From the NCBI GenBank assembly GCA_902806085.1, contig CADCVH010000102.1, positions 62,001 through 126,000 on the forward strand: a stretch of 64,000 bases of DNA, given 5' to 3'. Positions 31,541-41,482 of the stretch are shown here, piece after piece. Origin of the DNA: an uncultured Rubrobacteraceae bacterium. Its GTDB lineage: Bacteria; Actinomycetota; Rubrobacteria; Rubrobacterales; Rubrobacteraceae. The position numbers and the translations under genes were made by a program. The number at the start of each line of letters is the position of its first letter. The first letter of the stretch is position 1. The notes below the pieces were generated by a model. That model ran no database searches. It was not told the DNA's origin and saw nothing but the letters and a program-made list of their open reading frames with translations.

Positions 31541-34500
31541 TTAGCTTCTTCCTTCGATCAGGGAGGCGGCCTCTTCGGCTTCCAGGGGCTTACTAAAGAG
31601 GTGCCCCTGCGCGAGGTCACACCCCGCCCGGCGCAGGGCCCCGAGCTCCCCCTCGGTTTCGATCCCCTCGGCGACGACCGCCATACCGGTGGCGTGGGCC
31701 AGGGCGACGACGGCGCGGACCACCGCGTACTTCTTTGGCGACGACCCAAGATTCTCGACAAAGGCGCGGTCGAGTTTGAGAAGGTCGGTGGGCAGACGCT
31801 CCAGGTAAGAAAGCGAGGAGTAGCCTGTTCCGAAGTCGTCGAGCGCCAGTTTCGTCCCGAGGTTTTTCAGCTCGCCGAGAGCGGCCTCGGCTTTGCCGAC
31901 CTCCACCACGGCGTCCTCGGTGACCTCTACGACTAGGCGCGCGGGGTCCGCGCCGGCCGCCCGTAGTGCGTCCGCGACCACCCGCGCGAACCCGGGCTCG
32001 CGCAGCCTTCGGGGGGAGACGTTCACGCTGACCCACGGCGGCGTCCCTCCGCTCCGGCCGCGGACGGCCAGGAGCCGGCAGGCTCCCTCGAGCGCCACCT
32101 CGTCCAGATCCGCGGCGAGGCCGGCCTCGCCGGCCGCGGCCAGAAACTCAGCGGGGGCTAGCACGCCCCTCTCGGGGTGCTCCCAACGCAGAAGGGCCTC
32201 AAGGCCGACCACCTCCCCGCCGACCACCGAGACGACCGGCTGGTAGCGCAAGGAGAACCGGTCCTGTTCGAGCCCCTGCCTCAGGGCGTTCTCCAGGCCG
32301 AGGCGTTCGAGGGCGTCGGCGTCCGCCTCGGGATCGAAGACGGCGTGGGACCCCTTGTCGCTCCGCTTGGCACGGTACATGGCCACGTCGGCCTCCTTCA
32401 GGAGCTCGCTCGGACCGGCCTCGCGCCCCGCTTCGCGCCCCGCTTCGCGCCCTTTCGTTCCGCCCAGGGCGATGCCGACGCTTGCCGAGGCGTGCACCTC
32501 ACGCCCGTCCACCGAGAACGGTGCCGAGAGCACCGCGGCGATCCTTCGGGCCACCCGGTGCGCCCTATCGAGACCCGCGTCTTCCAGCAGGATGACGAAC
32601 TCGTCGCCGCCCAAGCGGGAGACCAAGTCGGAGGGTCTGACGGACCCCTTGAGCCTCTCGGCAGCCGCGGCGATCAGCCGGTCGCCCACCTCGTGTCCCA
32701 GGGAGTCGTTGACGACCTTGAAGTCGTCGAGGTCCAAGAAGAGGAGCGCGACCCGGCTCGCGGGCCGCTTCAGGGCGCGCGAGAGGCGTCCGACGAGGAG
32801 CCTGCGGTTCGCCAGGTCCGTTAGAGGGTCGTGGAGGGCCTGCCGCTCGAGCTCCTCCTCTAGGGCCTTGCGCTCGGTAACGTCGGTCGCCACCCCGATC
32901 ACGCCTGCCACAACGCCCATCCCGTCCTTGACCGGCGAGTAGCGGGCCTCGTAGGCCTGCGCCCCGATCTCCACCTGCGCTGCCACCTCCTCCCCGGAGA
33001 GCGCCCGCCGGACGCACGCGAGAACCTGGGGCAGCTCCCGGTACGCTTCGAAGACCGAGAGGCCAACGCCCTCGCCGGCCTCAAGGCCCAACGACCGCAT
33101 GCCTTTGCCCTCCGAGAGGGTGATGACCCCCTCGGCGTCGAGCGCGAACAGGATCACCGGCGCCCCCTCGGTGACGGCCCTTAGTCGCGCCTCGCTCTGC
33201 TGGAGCGCCTGCTCGGTCTTCTTGCGGGCCGTGATGTCCTGGAAGTGGGTGACGAAGTGGGAGGGGCTACCCTCCGAGTCGCGAACCAGGGAGGCGTCGG
33301 ATATCGTCCACACCACCGACCCGTCTCCACGTAGATAGCGCTTCTCGAGGCTGATCGCCTCCGCCTCCCCGCGGAGTATCCGTTCGGTGCGCTCGCTGCT
33401 CTTTTGCTGGTCGTCGGGGTGGGTGATATCCGACGACCGTTTCTCGAGCAATTCACCCTCTTCGTAGCCGAACATCTCGCACAGGGCGCGATTTGCCCGC
33501 AGGTAGCGGCGATCCAGCCCGACCAACGCGACGCCAGTCGAGGCGTTCTCGAAGGCGGTCCTGAAGCGTTCTTCGGCCTGCCGCAACCGCTCGTGCAGGC
33601 GCGCCCGGCCGAGCGCCACACCGGCGTGCTCGCCGACCTCCTCCAGCAGCCTCAGGTCGTCCTCGTCGAGGTACGTCTCCCACGCGCTCTCCACGTTGAG
33701 GGTGCCGACCACTTGACCCCCGTCAACGAGGGGTACGCAGATCTCGGAGACTATGCCCTGGATGGCGTCCAGGAACCCGGGATCGGCGTGGGCGTCCTTC
33801 AGCAGGACGGGCTTCCCGCTCCGGACGCTTCGCCACATGACGCCACGGCCGGCGGGGATGTGTCTCAGTTCCGCGCGGTAACCCACCTGGTGCTGCAAGG
33901 TCAACTGCTCGCCGTCCACAAGGTAGGCGCTCACCAGAACGTAGCCGTATGCATCGGCCACGGCCTCCACCACCGCGCGGCAAACGCCTTCGGGGTCGGG
34001 CTCGCGCGAGAGGGCGCTTCTCACCTCGTGCAAGAGCAAGAGCTCCCGCGCCCGGCGGCGCTGCTCCTCCTCGCTACGCCTCAGCGCTTTCTCGGCGCGC
34101 CTGCGCTCCGTGACGTCCCTCACGATCGCCTGAACGGCGGGCTTGCCGGCGTACACTATGGGCTGGCTGGCGACCTCCACGTCCACGACGGAGCCGTCGA
34201 GGCGTAGGTGCCTCATCTCCAAAAGTGGCGCCTCCTCGCCCTTCTCGAGGATCGCCCACGTGCGCGAGGCGACCACCCGGCGGTGGTCCGGGTGGACGAA
34301 ATCGACCACATCCTTGCCGATGAGCTCCTCGGGGGCGTCCGCGCCGAAGAGCCTGGCGGCTGCGGGGTTGGCATAGAGGACCCTGCGCCCATCGTGCACG
34401 GCTATGGCCTCGGGTGAAGACTCGACCAGGCGGCGGTAACGCTCCTCGCTCCGTTTGAGCGCCTCCTCGGCCCGCCTCTTCTCGGTAACGTCTCGGGCGT

Positions 34501-34921
34501 TCATGACCAATCCGCCCACGGATCCGTCCGAGATCAGGTTGTTGGATACGACCTCCAGGCGCACCCACGAGCCGTTCTTGTGGCGCGCCGAGAACTCCAC
34601 GTCTTCGTGGACGCCGGGGACCAACAACGTCTCGGAGATCTCCCGCGCTTCCTCCGGGCGAAGGTAGGAGAAGATCTTGGTCCCCTCCATCTCTGCGGGC
34701 TCGTAGCCGAGGACGCGCTCTACCGAAGGGCTCGCGTAGCGGATGGACCCGTCAGCCCCCACCACGGCTGTAACGTCGGAGCCGTGGCTGACCAGGGAGC
34801 GGAGATGCTCCTCGCTCTCGAACGGCGCCCCCTCCTGCCGCCCGCGCTCGCTCACGTCCCGATAGCGCCAGTGGCGTGGCCGCGGCGCTCGTCGCCGACG
34901 AACACGGGCACGTGGTCGCAC
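31541..34921 (-). CDS. PAS/GAF/PAS-GGDEF-EAL protein, apparently the 3' part of a gene split by a frameshift near 34870
   Basis: SRLGGDEFVILLED; GLEALLRWEHPERGVLAP; VVEVTED; DDFGTGYSSLSYLERLP; LLKLDRAF; VAEGIET. N-terminal residues (MRPRARVRRRRAPR) look out of frame until HWRYRDVSERGRQE. Confidence 0.85.
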   Translation of the reverse strand: MRPRARVRRRRAPRPRHWRYRDVSERGRQEGAPFESEEHLRSLVSHGSDVTAVVGADGSIRYASPSVERVLGYEPAEMEGTKIFSYLRPEEAREISETLLVPGVHEDVEFSARHKNGSWVRLEVVSNNLISDGSVGGLVMNARDVTEKRRAEEALKRSEERYRRLVESSPEAIAVHDGRRVLYANPAAARLFGADAPEELIGKDVVDFVHPDHRRVVASRTWAILEKGEEAPLLEMRHLRLDGSVVDVEVASQPIVYAGKPAVQAIVRDVTERRRAEKALRRSEEEQRRRARELLLLHEVRSALSREPDPEGVCRAVVEAVADAYGYVLVSAYLVDGEQLTLQHQVGYRAELRHIPAGRGVMWRSVRSGKPVLLKDAHADPGFLDAIQGIVSEICVPLVDGGQVVGTLNVESAWETYLDEDDLRLLEEVGEHAGVALGRARLHERLRQAEERFRTAFENASTGVALVGLDRRYLRANRALCEMFGYEEGELLEKRSSDITHPDDQQKSSERTERILRGEAEAISLEKRYLRGDGSVVWTISDASLVRDSEGSPSHFVTHFQDITARKKTEQALQQSEARLRAVTEGAPVILFALDAEGVITLSEGKGMRSLGLEAGEGVGLSVFEAYRELPQVLACVRRALSGEEVAAQVEIGAQAYEARYSPVKDGMGVVAGVIGVATDVTERKALEEELERQALHDPLTDLANRRLLVGRLSRALKRPASRVALLFLDLDDFKVVNDSLGHEVGDRLIAAAAERLKGSVRPSDLVSRLGGDEFVILLEDAGLDRAHRVARRIAAVLSAPFSVDGREVHASASVGIALGGTKGREAGREAGREAGPSELLKEADVAMYRAKRSDKGSHAVFDPEADADALERLGLENALRQGLEQDRFSLRYQPVVSVVGGEVVGLEALLRWEHPERGVLAPAEFLAAAGEAGLAADLDEVALEGACRLLAVRGRSGGTPPWVSVNVSPRRLREPGFARVVADALRAAGADPARLVVEVTEDAVVEVGKAEAALGELKNLGTKLALDDFGTGYSSLSYLERLPTDLLKLDRAFVENLGSSPKKYAVVRAVVALAHATGMAVVAEGIETEGELGALRRAGCDLAQGHLFSKPLEAEEAASLIEGRS
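32421..32456. repeat. 12-bp tandem repeat (TCGCGCCCCGCT), ~3 copies, in frame
   Basis: Encodes KGREAGREAGREAGP (minus strand) between the 'SVGIALGG' and 'ADVAMYRAK' GGDEF elements. Confidence 0.85.
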
Positions 34922-35460
34922 CCGAAGACACGCCCGTCGGTAAAAGGAAACCCGTTCCCGGTAACCGGGCGCCTTTCGGTCAATTCTTCCTCTGTGAGCC
35001 CGACGAAACCCCCAGGATCCGAGAATAGGATACCCGCATCTCCGAGAGCCTCATCGCGGTTGGAGCCGACCAACTTCTCTCCGTGTAGGAGCTGGGCAAA
35101 CACCCCGCAAAAGACTTCGTTGGCGTACAGGATACGCTTCTCCTCGTCTTCCGCTAGAAGCCCAAAGGGGATGCTTCCAACCAGCATAGAGAGAAGCGCC
35201 TCCCCCCCGGCCGGCTCCTCCTCCGCTGCCTCCGACGGGGACACTTTCCTCGCCGCCCCCGCTCCGTCGCTTTGCGCGTTTTCTGGCATGCGAGAAGTCC
35301 TTCCCGGCCGTCGTGCCCACGTTGTCGAAGTCGCTTTGGCAGCACGTCCATTGTACCGAAGGTCGCGCCTGCGGGTCCCACTTTTGTATACCTCTCGACG
35401 CTCTTGGTCTCGCGCTGGCCCACGTCTGGGTGCGATCGGGCCTTCGCGTTGATTCGTCAT
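34852..35460 (-). CDS. N-terminal PAS domain fragment of the same split GGDEF-EAL gene
   Basis: PAS-like LLSMLVGSIPFGLLAEDEEKRILYANEVFCGVFAQLLHGEKLVG...VFGCDHVPVFVGDERRGH; stops shortly after overlapping the downstream ORF, which continues the expected motif (WRYRDVSER). Confidence 0.75.
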   Translation of the reverse strand: MTNQREGPIAPRRGPARDQERREVYKSGTRRRDLRYNGRAAKATSTTWARRPGRTSRMPENAQSDGAGAARKVSPSEAAEEEPAGGEALLSMLVGSIPFGLLAEDEEKRILYANEVFCGVFAQLLHGEKLVGSNRDEALGDAGILFSDPGGFVGLTEEELTERRPVTGNGFPFTDGRVFGCDHVPVFVGDERRGHATGAIGT

Positions 35461-38400
35461 CTAGCGAGCCAAAAACCCTGGCACCTCTTCGGGGCGCAGC
35501 GGCCTGGCGAAGTGATAGCCCTGGGCCATGTCGCAGCCCATTTCGCGCAGGCTCGCCGCCTGCTCCTCGCTCTCTACACCCTCGGCCACGACCTTCATAC
35601 TGAAGGTGTGGGCAAGCTCGATGACCATCCGCACGATCGCCGTATCCTCGATGTCTTCCCCGAGGCCTGCGGTGAACGACCTGTCTATCTTCAAAATGTC
35701 GGCCGGCAGGCGCTTGAGGTAGGAGAGAGAGGAGTAACCCACCCCAAAATCATCTACGGAGATGCGCACCCCCGCCTTCTTCAGCCCATCCAACGCGGGC
35801 GTGTTGCCCTCCAATGCCTTGATGTAGACGGTCTCCGTAACGTCTAGGGTCAAGCAACCCGCATCCAGTCCGGTCTCTCGCAAAATATACTCCGTAGTCT
35901 CCGCCAGTTCGGGCCGCCGAAGCTGCTTGGCCGACAGGTTCACGGACAAGATGAGCGGGGGCGTTCGGGGGTATCTATCCTGCCACCCTTTCGTCCGGCG
36001 ACACGCTTCCTCGAGCACCCTGTTCCCTATAGGGATTATGAGGCCGCTCTCCTCGGCGACAGGCACAAACTCGGAGGGATCGAGCAGGCCCCGCCGGGGG
36101 TGGTCCCACCTGGCCAGGGCTTCCAGGCCCCAGGTCTCGCCGGTTTCGAGGCGCACTATGGGCTGGTAGAGGACGGCGAACTCACCCGACTCTACGGCCT
36201 TTCTGAGGTCGTTCTCGAGCTCCAAGCGCCGGACGGCACGCTCGTACATCTTCGGGTCGAACATACAATAACCGGAGCGCTCTTCCTTGGCCCGGTACAT
36301 GGCCGTGTCCGCGTCCCTGAGCAAATCCTCCGTGCCCTTCGTGGCGGACTCCCCCAGGGCGATGCCGATGCTCGCGGAGGCAAAAAGCTCCCTGCCCTCC
36401 AAGACGAACGGCCTCCGGAGTTCGGCCGTGATCCGCTCGGCCACCTGGACGGCGTCCGCAGGGTCGTAGATGTCTTCGACGAGCACGGTGAACTCGTCGC
36501 CGCCGAAGCGGGCCAGGGTGTCCCCCGGGCGCAAAGACCACCGCACACGCTCGGCCAATACCGCGAGAAGCGAATCGCCCACCTTGTGACCCAAGGAGTC
36601 GTTGACGACCTTGAAATTGTCCAGGTCGACGAACAACACCGCGACCTTGCGCCCCCGTTGGCGCCGGGCGCGCCTGAGGGCCTGTTCGAGGCGGTCGACG
36701 AAAAGCGTGCGATTGGGCAGGTCGGTCAGCGGATCGTGGAGGGCCCGGTGCTCGAGTTGCCCCTCAAGCGTCTTGCGCTCTGTGACGTCGTGGACGGTGC
36801 CCACCATTCTGAGCGGCTCGCCCCCCTCTCCTCGAACCACCCCGGCCTGGCGGTGCACCACCCGAACCTCCCCGCCGGGCCTGACGATGCGGTGCTCCAC
36901 GTCGTACGCTCGGTGGCCGTCTAGGGCGCCGTTAATAACCCCTTCTAGGAGCTCCCTGTCGTCCGGGTGTACGATCTCCATGAACCTTTCGAAGCTCGGG
37001 ACAAGCTCCTGGGGCGAGAGGCCGTAGATGCGGTAGGCCTCGTCCGACCAGGAGATCTCCCCCGTCCGTATGTCCCACTCCCAACCCCCAAGGTGGGCCA
37101 GGCGCTGTGCCTCCGCCAGGCGGGTCGCGCTTCTCTGCACGGCCTCCTCGGCCTCTTTACGCTCCGTCATGTCGAAGAGGACGCCCTGCCAGTAGAGCGG
37201 CTCTCCCGCCTCGTCCTTTACCAGCACGGCTTGCTCGCGCACCCACACTACCGACCCGTCCCTGGCCAGCAGCCGGTACTCTTCGTCGAACCGCCCGCCC
37301 CCCGCCTCGAAGCGCTCGTCGGCGGCCAGGATCCGCTCACGGTCCCCGGGGTGCAGCCGCTGCGTCCACAACCTGCCTTCCAGCCACTCTTCCGGCGTGT
37401 AGCCGAGCATCTCTTCTATCTGCGGACTGGTGTACAGGGGCCTATCGGAGCCATCGGCCCAGTCTATGTAGCTCACGGCCGGGATCTGCTCGACCAGGGT
37501 GCGGTAGCGTTCCTCGGCTTCGCGTAAGGCCTCTTCGGCCTCTTTGCGTTCGGTGATATCCCTGCCGTTGAGCACGATCGCCCCGACGCTCGGGTCGTCG
37601 AGCAGGTTGGTGCCCACGGCCTGCAGGTGCCGCCAGGAGCCGTCGCGGTGGCGCGCCCGTACCTCCACCGCCACCGACTGGTTCGGTCCACGCAGGATGT
37701 CGGCGAACGCTTCCCTCGCCCTGGCGACGTCGTCGGGATGGATCAACTCGAAGGAGAGGGCGCCTACCCTTTCCGCCGGTTCGTAACCCAACACCCTTTC
37801 GAGCGCCGGGCTGGCGTACCGGACGGTCCCGTCGGCCTCGTAGAGGGTGACTATGTCCGAGGCGTTGCGGATCAGGGAACGAAAATGCTCCTCGCTTCTC
37901 CTTAGCGCCTCTTCCGCCCGCCTTCGCTCGGTGACGTCGCGGAAGGTCACCACGGCCCCGATCACCTCGCCGCCCTCTTGTATGGGGGTACTCGTGTACT
38001 CGACCGGGAAGCCCATCCCGTCCTTGCGCCAGAAGGTCTCCCCGTCCACGTGGTGGACCTTCCCGTCAGCGAGGGCCTCGTAGATCGGGCACTCCTCCTT
38101 CGGGTATGGGGTCCCGTCGGGGCGAGTGTGGTGGATGATCTCGTGCTGGGACCGGCCGACGAGCTCCTTCGCGTCCCATCCCAACATGCGCGCGGCGGCC
38201 GGGTTGGCGAAGGTGGTGTTGCCCCGCGCGTCTAACCCGAAGATGCCCTCCCCGGCCGAGTCGAGGATCAGCTCGTTCTGGCGGCCTAGGCGCTCGAACT
38301 CTTCCTGGGCCCATTTGCGCTCGGTGATGTCCACCATCACACCGAACAGTTGCGAGGGGACGCCGTCTTCGAAGCCCACACGCACGATGTCCCGCAGCCA

Positions 38401-39165
38401 CACGACGCGGCCGTCGGCGGAGATCATACGGTACTCAAAATCGTGGTCCTTCTTCTCCGCCACCGCCTTGCGGCAGAAAGAGACCGCCCACTCCCGGTCC
38501 TCGGGATGGATGTGATCCTGCCAGAACGAGGGTTCCCGCGTCCAACGTTGCGTCGCGTAGCCGAGGATGGCCTCGGCCTGGTCGCTCACGAAGGTGAAAC
38601 GCAGGGTCCGGGCCTCCCCCTTCCAGATGATTGCCTCGACGGAGCCGACCAGTTCCTCGTACTCTCGCCTCAAGGCGTAGATCTCTTCCTCGGCCCTCTT
38701 GCGTCGGGTGATATCGCGGGAACTGACCACCACCCCCCCGACCGCCGGGTCGCCGAGGAGGTAGGTACCTACGCTCTCTATCCACCGCCAGGAGCCGTCC
38801 TTGTGCCTGAAGCGGTACTCGACCCTGTTCCTGACCACGCCTACCTCCGACAGAGCCTTTTCGGTCTCTTCGAGGACGTGAGAAAGGTCGTCGGGGTGCA
38901 CGTGGACGAGGACGTTCGTGCCGACTATCTCCTCGGGATCGTAGCCAAGGACCCGACCCCAAGCCAGGTTGGCGTAACGCAGGGTGCCGTCCGGGTCGAC
39001 GATGCTCACGATCTCGGAAGAGTTTTCCACGGCAGCGCGCGCCCACCCATCATCCCACGGCGCACCGTTCGCATGCCCGGGTTCGACGGCATGGCTGGAG
39101 GCATCATTCGGGAGATCTTCTCGGTTCCGCTTCAAGGGTTCCAATGCTCCATCTCCGGCCCCCAT
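35461..39165 (-). CDS. Multi-PAS GGDEF-EAL protein
   Basis: Several PAS/PAC modules; ARFGGDEFTVLVED; LEALARWDHPRRGLLDP; LDVTET; VDDFGVGYSSLSYLKRLP; ILKIDRSF; VAEGVES; MAQGYHF. Confidence 0.93.
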   Translation of the reverse strand: MGAGDGALEPLKRNREDLPNDASSHAVEPGHANGAPWDDGWARAAVENSSEIVSIVDPDGTLRYANLAWGRVLGYDPEEIVGTNVLVHVHPDDLSHVLEETEKALSEVGVVRNRVEYRFRHKDGSWRWIESVGTYLLGDPAVGGVVVSSRDITRRKRAEEEIYALRREYEELVGSVEAIIWKGEARTLRFTFVSDQAEAILGYATQRWTREPSFWQDHIHPEDREWAVSFCRKAVAEKKDHDFEYRMISADGRVVWLRDIVRVGFEDGVPSQLFGVMVDITERKWAQEEFERLGRQNELILDSAGEGIFGLDARGNTTFANPAAARMLGWDAKELVGRSQHEIIHHTRPDGTPYPKEECPIYEALADGKVHHVDGETFWRKDGMGFPVEYTSTPIQEGGEVIGAVVTFRDVTERRRAEEALRRSEEHFRSLIRNASDIVTLYEADGTVRYASPALERVLGYEPAERVGALSFELIHPDDVARAREAFADILRGPNQSVAVEVRARHRDGSWRHLQAVGTNLLDDPSVGAIVLNGRDITERKEAEEALREAEERYRTLVEQIPAVSYIDWADGSDRPLYTSPQIEEMLGYTPEEWLEGRLWTQRLHPGDRERILAADERFEAGGGRFDEEYRLLARDGSVVWVREQAVLVKDEAGEPLYWQGVLFDMTERKEAEEAVQRSATRLAEAQRLAHLGGWEWDIRTGEISWSDEAYRIYGLSPQELVPSFERFMEIVHPDDRELLEGVINGALDGHRAYDVEHRIVRPGGEVRVVHRQAGVVRGEGGEPLRMVGTVHDVTERKTLEGQLEHRALHDPLTDLPNRTLFVDRLEQALRRARRQRGRKVAVLFVDLDNFKVVNDSLGHKVGDSLLAVLAERVRWSLRPGDTLARFGGDEFTVLVEDIYDPADAVQVAERITAELRRPFVLEGRELFASASIGIALGESATKGTEDLLRDADTAMYRAKEERSGYCMFDPKMYERAVRRLELENDLRKAVESGEFAVLYQPIVRLETGETWGLEALARWDHPRRGLLDPSEFVPVAEESGLIIPIGNRVLEEACRRTKGWQDRYPRTPPLILSVNLSAKQLRRPELAETTEYILRETGLDAGCLTLDVTETVYIKALEGNTPALDGLKKAGVRISVDDFGVGYSSLSYLKRLPADILKIDRSFTAGLGEDIEDTAIVRMVIELAHTFSMKVVAEGVESEEQAASLREMGCDMAQGYHFARPLRPEEVPGFLAR

Positions 39166-39376
39166 CCTACTAGCGGCAAGTATACATCCCGTTTGCGGAA
39201 GTCCCGATCGACCGACCCTCGCGGACCTGGTACGTTACTAACTCCAGAAGGCGCCTCACGCTGGATCAAGCCGTATCCTCGCTCTTTGCCACGACACGTT
39301 GCCGGCGACTCCATTTTTGTGGGACCGTGGCCAACCTATCGGGGTCAGCGCGACCTCCGATGCCGGTCAACGAACG

Positions 39377-41482
39377 TCACTTGGATGCGGCTCGCCCTCG
39401 CACGGCGAGGTCGTCTGCGTGCGGGTCGTAGGGCCTCAGGGCCACCCGAGACAGCGCCTCCGCAACGTTCGGGTCGAACTGAGTACCGGCTTGGCGCACG
39501 ATCTCCTCCAGGGCCGCCCTGACGGACATTCGGCTGCCGTACGGGCGCTCGCGCCTCATCGAGTCGAAGGCGTCGGCCACGGCGACCACCCGCGCGACGA
39601 GCGGGATCTCCTCGGCGCGCAGACCGTTGGGGTAGCCTAGGCCGTCGAAGCGCTCGTGGTGATGAAGGATCGCGGGCGACGCGGGCGAAAGTTCGGGGAT
39701 AGGTGCCACTATCTCAGCGCCGATCGTGGGGTGCCGCTTTATGACGGCGTACTCCTCGTCGGTTAGAGCGCCCGGCTTGTGCAAGATCCGGTCGGGCATA
39801 CCGATCTTACCGACATCGTGGAGCAGGGCCCCGACCGCGAGCGCGTCGAGTTGCTCTTGGTCGAACGACAGGGCGCGTCCGATGCGGTCGGCGGTTCGGG
39901 AAACGCCCGCCGAGTGGCCTGCCAGGTACGGGTCGCGCGCCGACATGGCCTTGACAAACCCCTGGACGAAGGGCAGGCTCGCGTCTGCGGGGCCTCCTCC
40001 GAAAGGTTCTCGGGCGCCGACGGCGGCACCGGCCACGGCACCGGCCACCTTCTCTTTTTTGCCGCACGCGTCCTCCAGCGCGAGAAGCGCCGTTGCTACG
40101 AGCGCATCGGCGCCTTTCGCCCCCGCCCCCGGCAGCACGAAGGCCACCGCCGCTTCCGCGCGAGGCCCGGCCAGTCCCTTAGATTCTTGGTCGACGAGCC
40201 GCTTTAGTGCGCGGGCCTTTCCAGCTGCCTCCGCCTCTCCGCTGGATTTCGCCAAGACGACGAGCGTGGCCTCCCCGTATCGGAAGGCCCGACGTCCGCC
40301 GATCCTGAGCCTTCCCCCGAGGCGAACTAGTAGGTCCTCCACCGAGGACGACGCCCCAGCAGCCAGCCTTACGGCCAACACTGCCGGCGCACTACCCGCG
40401 GAGAGCTCCTGGCGCAGGACGCGGCCTAGCGAAGCCGAGTTCGGCAGGCCAGACGACACATCTAGCCCGCCCGCGGCGTCCGGGCTTCGCTCCAGCGCGG
40501 GTCGGATGCCGGCCGCGAGCCGCAGTAGGTCACGTTCCCCTTGCGCACCCACCCGACCGCCCCCGACGACTATGGCTCCCCAACTCTCCTCTCCGGCCAC
40601 GCCCACCGGCACCGCCACGAAGCCTTCCACGCCGTGGACCGCTTCCTCCAGCCGCACGGCGCCACCCTCGCGACAACTCCAGAGCACGAGGCGCTGCACG
40701 TAAGGGTGCCACCAACTGGGACAGGCGTCGAAATTCCCTCGCATGACCGTGCGGTGCAGGTTGCCCCTGAGTGAGGTCACGTGCCCGTAGGAGGCCCCTG
40801 CGACCGCACACGCGGCCTCCGCCGCATACTCGAGGGCTGACTCGATGCCCAACGCGCCGAGGGCCGGACCCAAGGCGTCTGCCTGCGCGGCGACCCTGCC
40901 GGCTCGGCTCCTCTCTGTCGCGGCGGCGGCCGAGCTTTCGGCCGCGCTTGCACGAAGCGCGCGTACGTTGAAGCCCACGAGAAGCACCGAAGCGCAGAAC
41001 ATCGTCAGAAGCGTCATCCTGAAAGCGAACAACGTCGAGCCTAGCCCGTCCCATCCTTCCGCGACGAGTGTCGCTAGCAGACACCCCCCGATCAGAACCA
41101 CCGCCCCGCCGGCGCCCTCGATCCGGGCCCGCCCGTGGCTACCCGATCGGCGCGCGAGGTTCATCAGCGAGAGCGCCGCCAGGAAATACAACGGGAAGAA
41201 GGCGGAGCCGCCTCCGCCGGTCTCTGCGACGAGGACGCTCACGACCGAGGCGTCCGCGGTGACGCCAACGATCCTCCACCGGCAAAGGACCTCCGGCCGG
41301 AAGGTCGCCAACAGCCCGGAGAGCGCGGCGAAGAGCGCCGCCAAGTAAGCCCACATGGTGTCCTCGAACGTCCACGATAGACCCAGGGAAAAGAGCACCG
41401 TAGCCGCGAGCGCGGTGCGGATCAGGCCCTCCCACGACCCCGGGATAGCCCGCGACGATGCTTTGGTGCGCCCGTCGATCAC
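39377..41482 (-). CDS. HD-GYP domain protein with N-terminal membrane region, GAF-like and degenerate GGDEF-like regions
   Basis: ALLHDVGKIGMPDRILHKPGALTDEEYAVIKRHPTIGAEIV...HHHERFDGLGYPNGL. GTG start at 41482 overlaps the upstream HD-GYP stop. Confidence 0.88.
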   Translation of the reverse strand: MIDGRTKASSRAIPGSWEGLIRTALAATVLFSLGLSWTFEDTMWAYLAALFAALSGLLATFRPEVLCRWRIVGVTADASVVSVLVAETGGGGSAFFPLYFLAALSLMNLARRSGSHGRARIEGAGGAVVLIGGCLLATLVAEGWDGLGSTLFAFRMTLLTMFCASVLLVGFNVRALRASAAESSAAAATERSRAGRVAAQADALGPALGALGIESALEYAAEAACAVAGASYGHVTSLRGNLHRTVMRGNFDACPSWWHPYVQRLVLWSCREGGAVRLEEAVHGVEGFVAVPVGVAGEESWGAIVVGGGRVGAQGERDLLRLAAGIRPALERSPDAAGGLDVSSGLPNSASLGRVLRQELSAGSAPAVLAVRLAAGASSSVEDLLVRLGGRLRIGGRRAFRYGEATLVVLAKSSGEAEAAGKARALKRLVDQESKGLAGPRAEAAVAFVLPGAGAKGADALVATALLALEDACGKKEKVAGAVAGAAVGAREPFGGGPADASLPFVQGFVKAMSARDPYLAGHSAGVSRTADRIGRALSFDQEQLDALAVGALLHDVGKIGMPDRILHKPGALTDEEYAVIKRHPTIGAEIVAPIPELSPASPAILHHHERFDGLGYPNGLRAEEIPLVARVVAVADAFDSMRRERPYGSRMSVRAALEEIVRQAGTQFDPNVAEALSRVALRPYDPHADDLAVRGRAASK

